A stretch of DNA of 5,040 nt from JBNJEA01 sp051745395 (lineage in GTDB: Bacteria > Desulfobacterota > Desulfobacteria > Desulfobacterales > Desulfosalsimonadaceae). Made by a program: the position numbers and the translations under genes. Positions 4,994 through 5,040 of the stretch are shown piece after piece (position 1 is the stretch's first letter; each line of letters opens with the position of its first letter). The DNA is taken from contig JBNJEA010000185.1 in assembly GCA_051745395.1 (NCBI GenBank), forward strand, positions 1-5,040. Reading direction: 5' to 3'. The notes under the pieces are model-generated. The model worked only from the letters and a program-made list of their open reading frames with translations. It was not told the DNA's origin and did not search any database.

Positions 4994-5040
4994 TAATTTT
5001 TTTTAACCACAGAGTGCACAGAGGAAACGTTATGCATCTT
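4994..5040. other. Right-edge intergenic sequence with a CACAGAG-type repeat
   Basis: After the right flanking repeat of MITE copy B comes an A/T run and then AACCACAGAG, T, GCACAGAGGAAA. The 12-mer GCACAGAGGAAA (5016-5027) recurs exactly on the minus strand at 532-543, next to the argG stop codon. CACAGAG strings of this kind are frequent intergenic repeats in some bacteria. No gene start can be supported before the window ends. Confidence 0.4.

Noticed and set aside
4799..4996. Plus-strand 65-aa open frame at the right end
   Set aside because: It lies almost wholly in MITE copy B and translates its palindromes (CGGRHPGF and MPAFAGMT); no ribosome binding site or family.

Overview
The window is a bacterial arginine-biosynthesis locus with every gene on the minus strand. 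In order of transcription it reads argD (acetylornithine aminotransferase), argF (ornithine carbamoyltransferase), a minimal nucleotidyltransferase (MNT) gene, a HEPN-domain gene, argG (argininosuccinate synthase), and the first 56 codons of argH (argininosuccinate lyase), which runs off the left edge. The arg genes are GC-rich and their proteins resemble those of mesophilic Gram-negative bacteria. The gene order, repeat-rich spacers and protein style suggest a Desulfobacterota (deltaproteobacterial) genome, but this is an impression, not a demonstrated assignment.

Metabolic logic: ArgD makes N-acetylornithine. After deacetylation (gene not in the window), ArgF carbamoylates ornithine to citrulline, ArgG joins citrulline to aspartate, and ArgH splits the product into arginine and fumarate. 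argD, argF, MNT and HEPN are packed tightly (11-nt gap, 20-nt gap, 4-nt ATGA overlap) and look like one transcript. argG follows after a 69-nt gap that holds an inverted repeat and a possible promoter. argG and argF both appear to start at TTG behind good Shine-Dalgarno sequences.

Two things are not ordinary. First, an MNT/HEPN pair, visibly more AT-rich than its neighbours, sits inside the arg operon between argF and argG. Second, both long non-coding gaps (170-544 between argG and argH, and 4694-5040 upstream of argD) contain one copy each of the same roughly 219-bp non-coding element, in opposite orientations and about 91% identical by hand alignment. Each copy has terminal inverted repeats, an internal pair of strong hairpins, and its own different 11-bp flanking direct repeat. 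They look like a MITE family that inserted twice independently, rather than the two ends of one composite transposon.

Other small repeats lie beside the elements: a tandem CGCAAAGR array with a degenerate inverted relative across MITE copy A, and a shared 12-mer (GCACAGAGGAAA) at the argG stop and near the right edge. No RNA genes, CRISPR arrays or transposase genes are visible.
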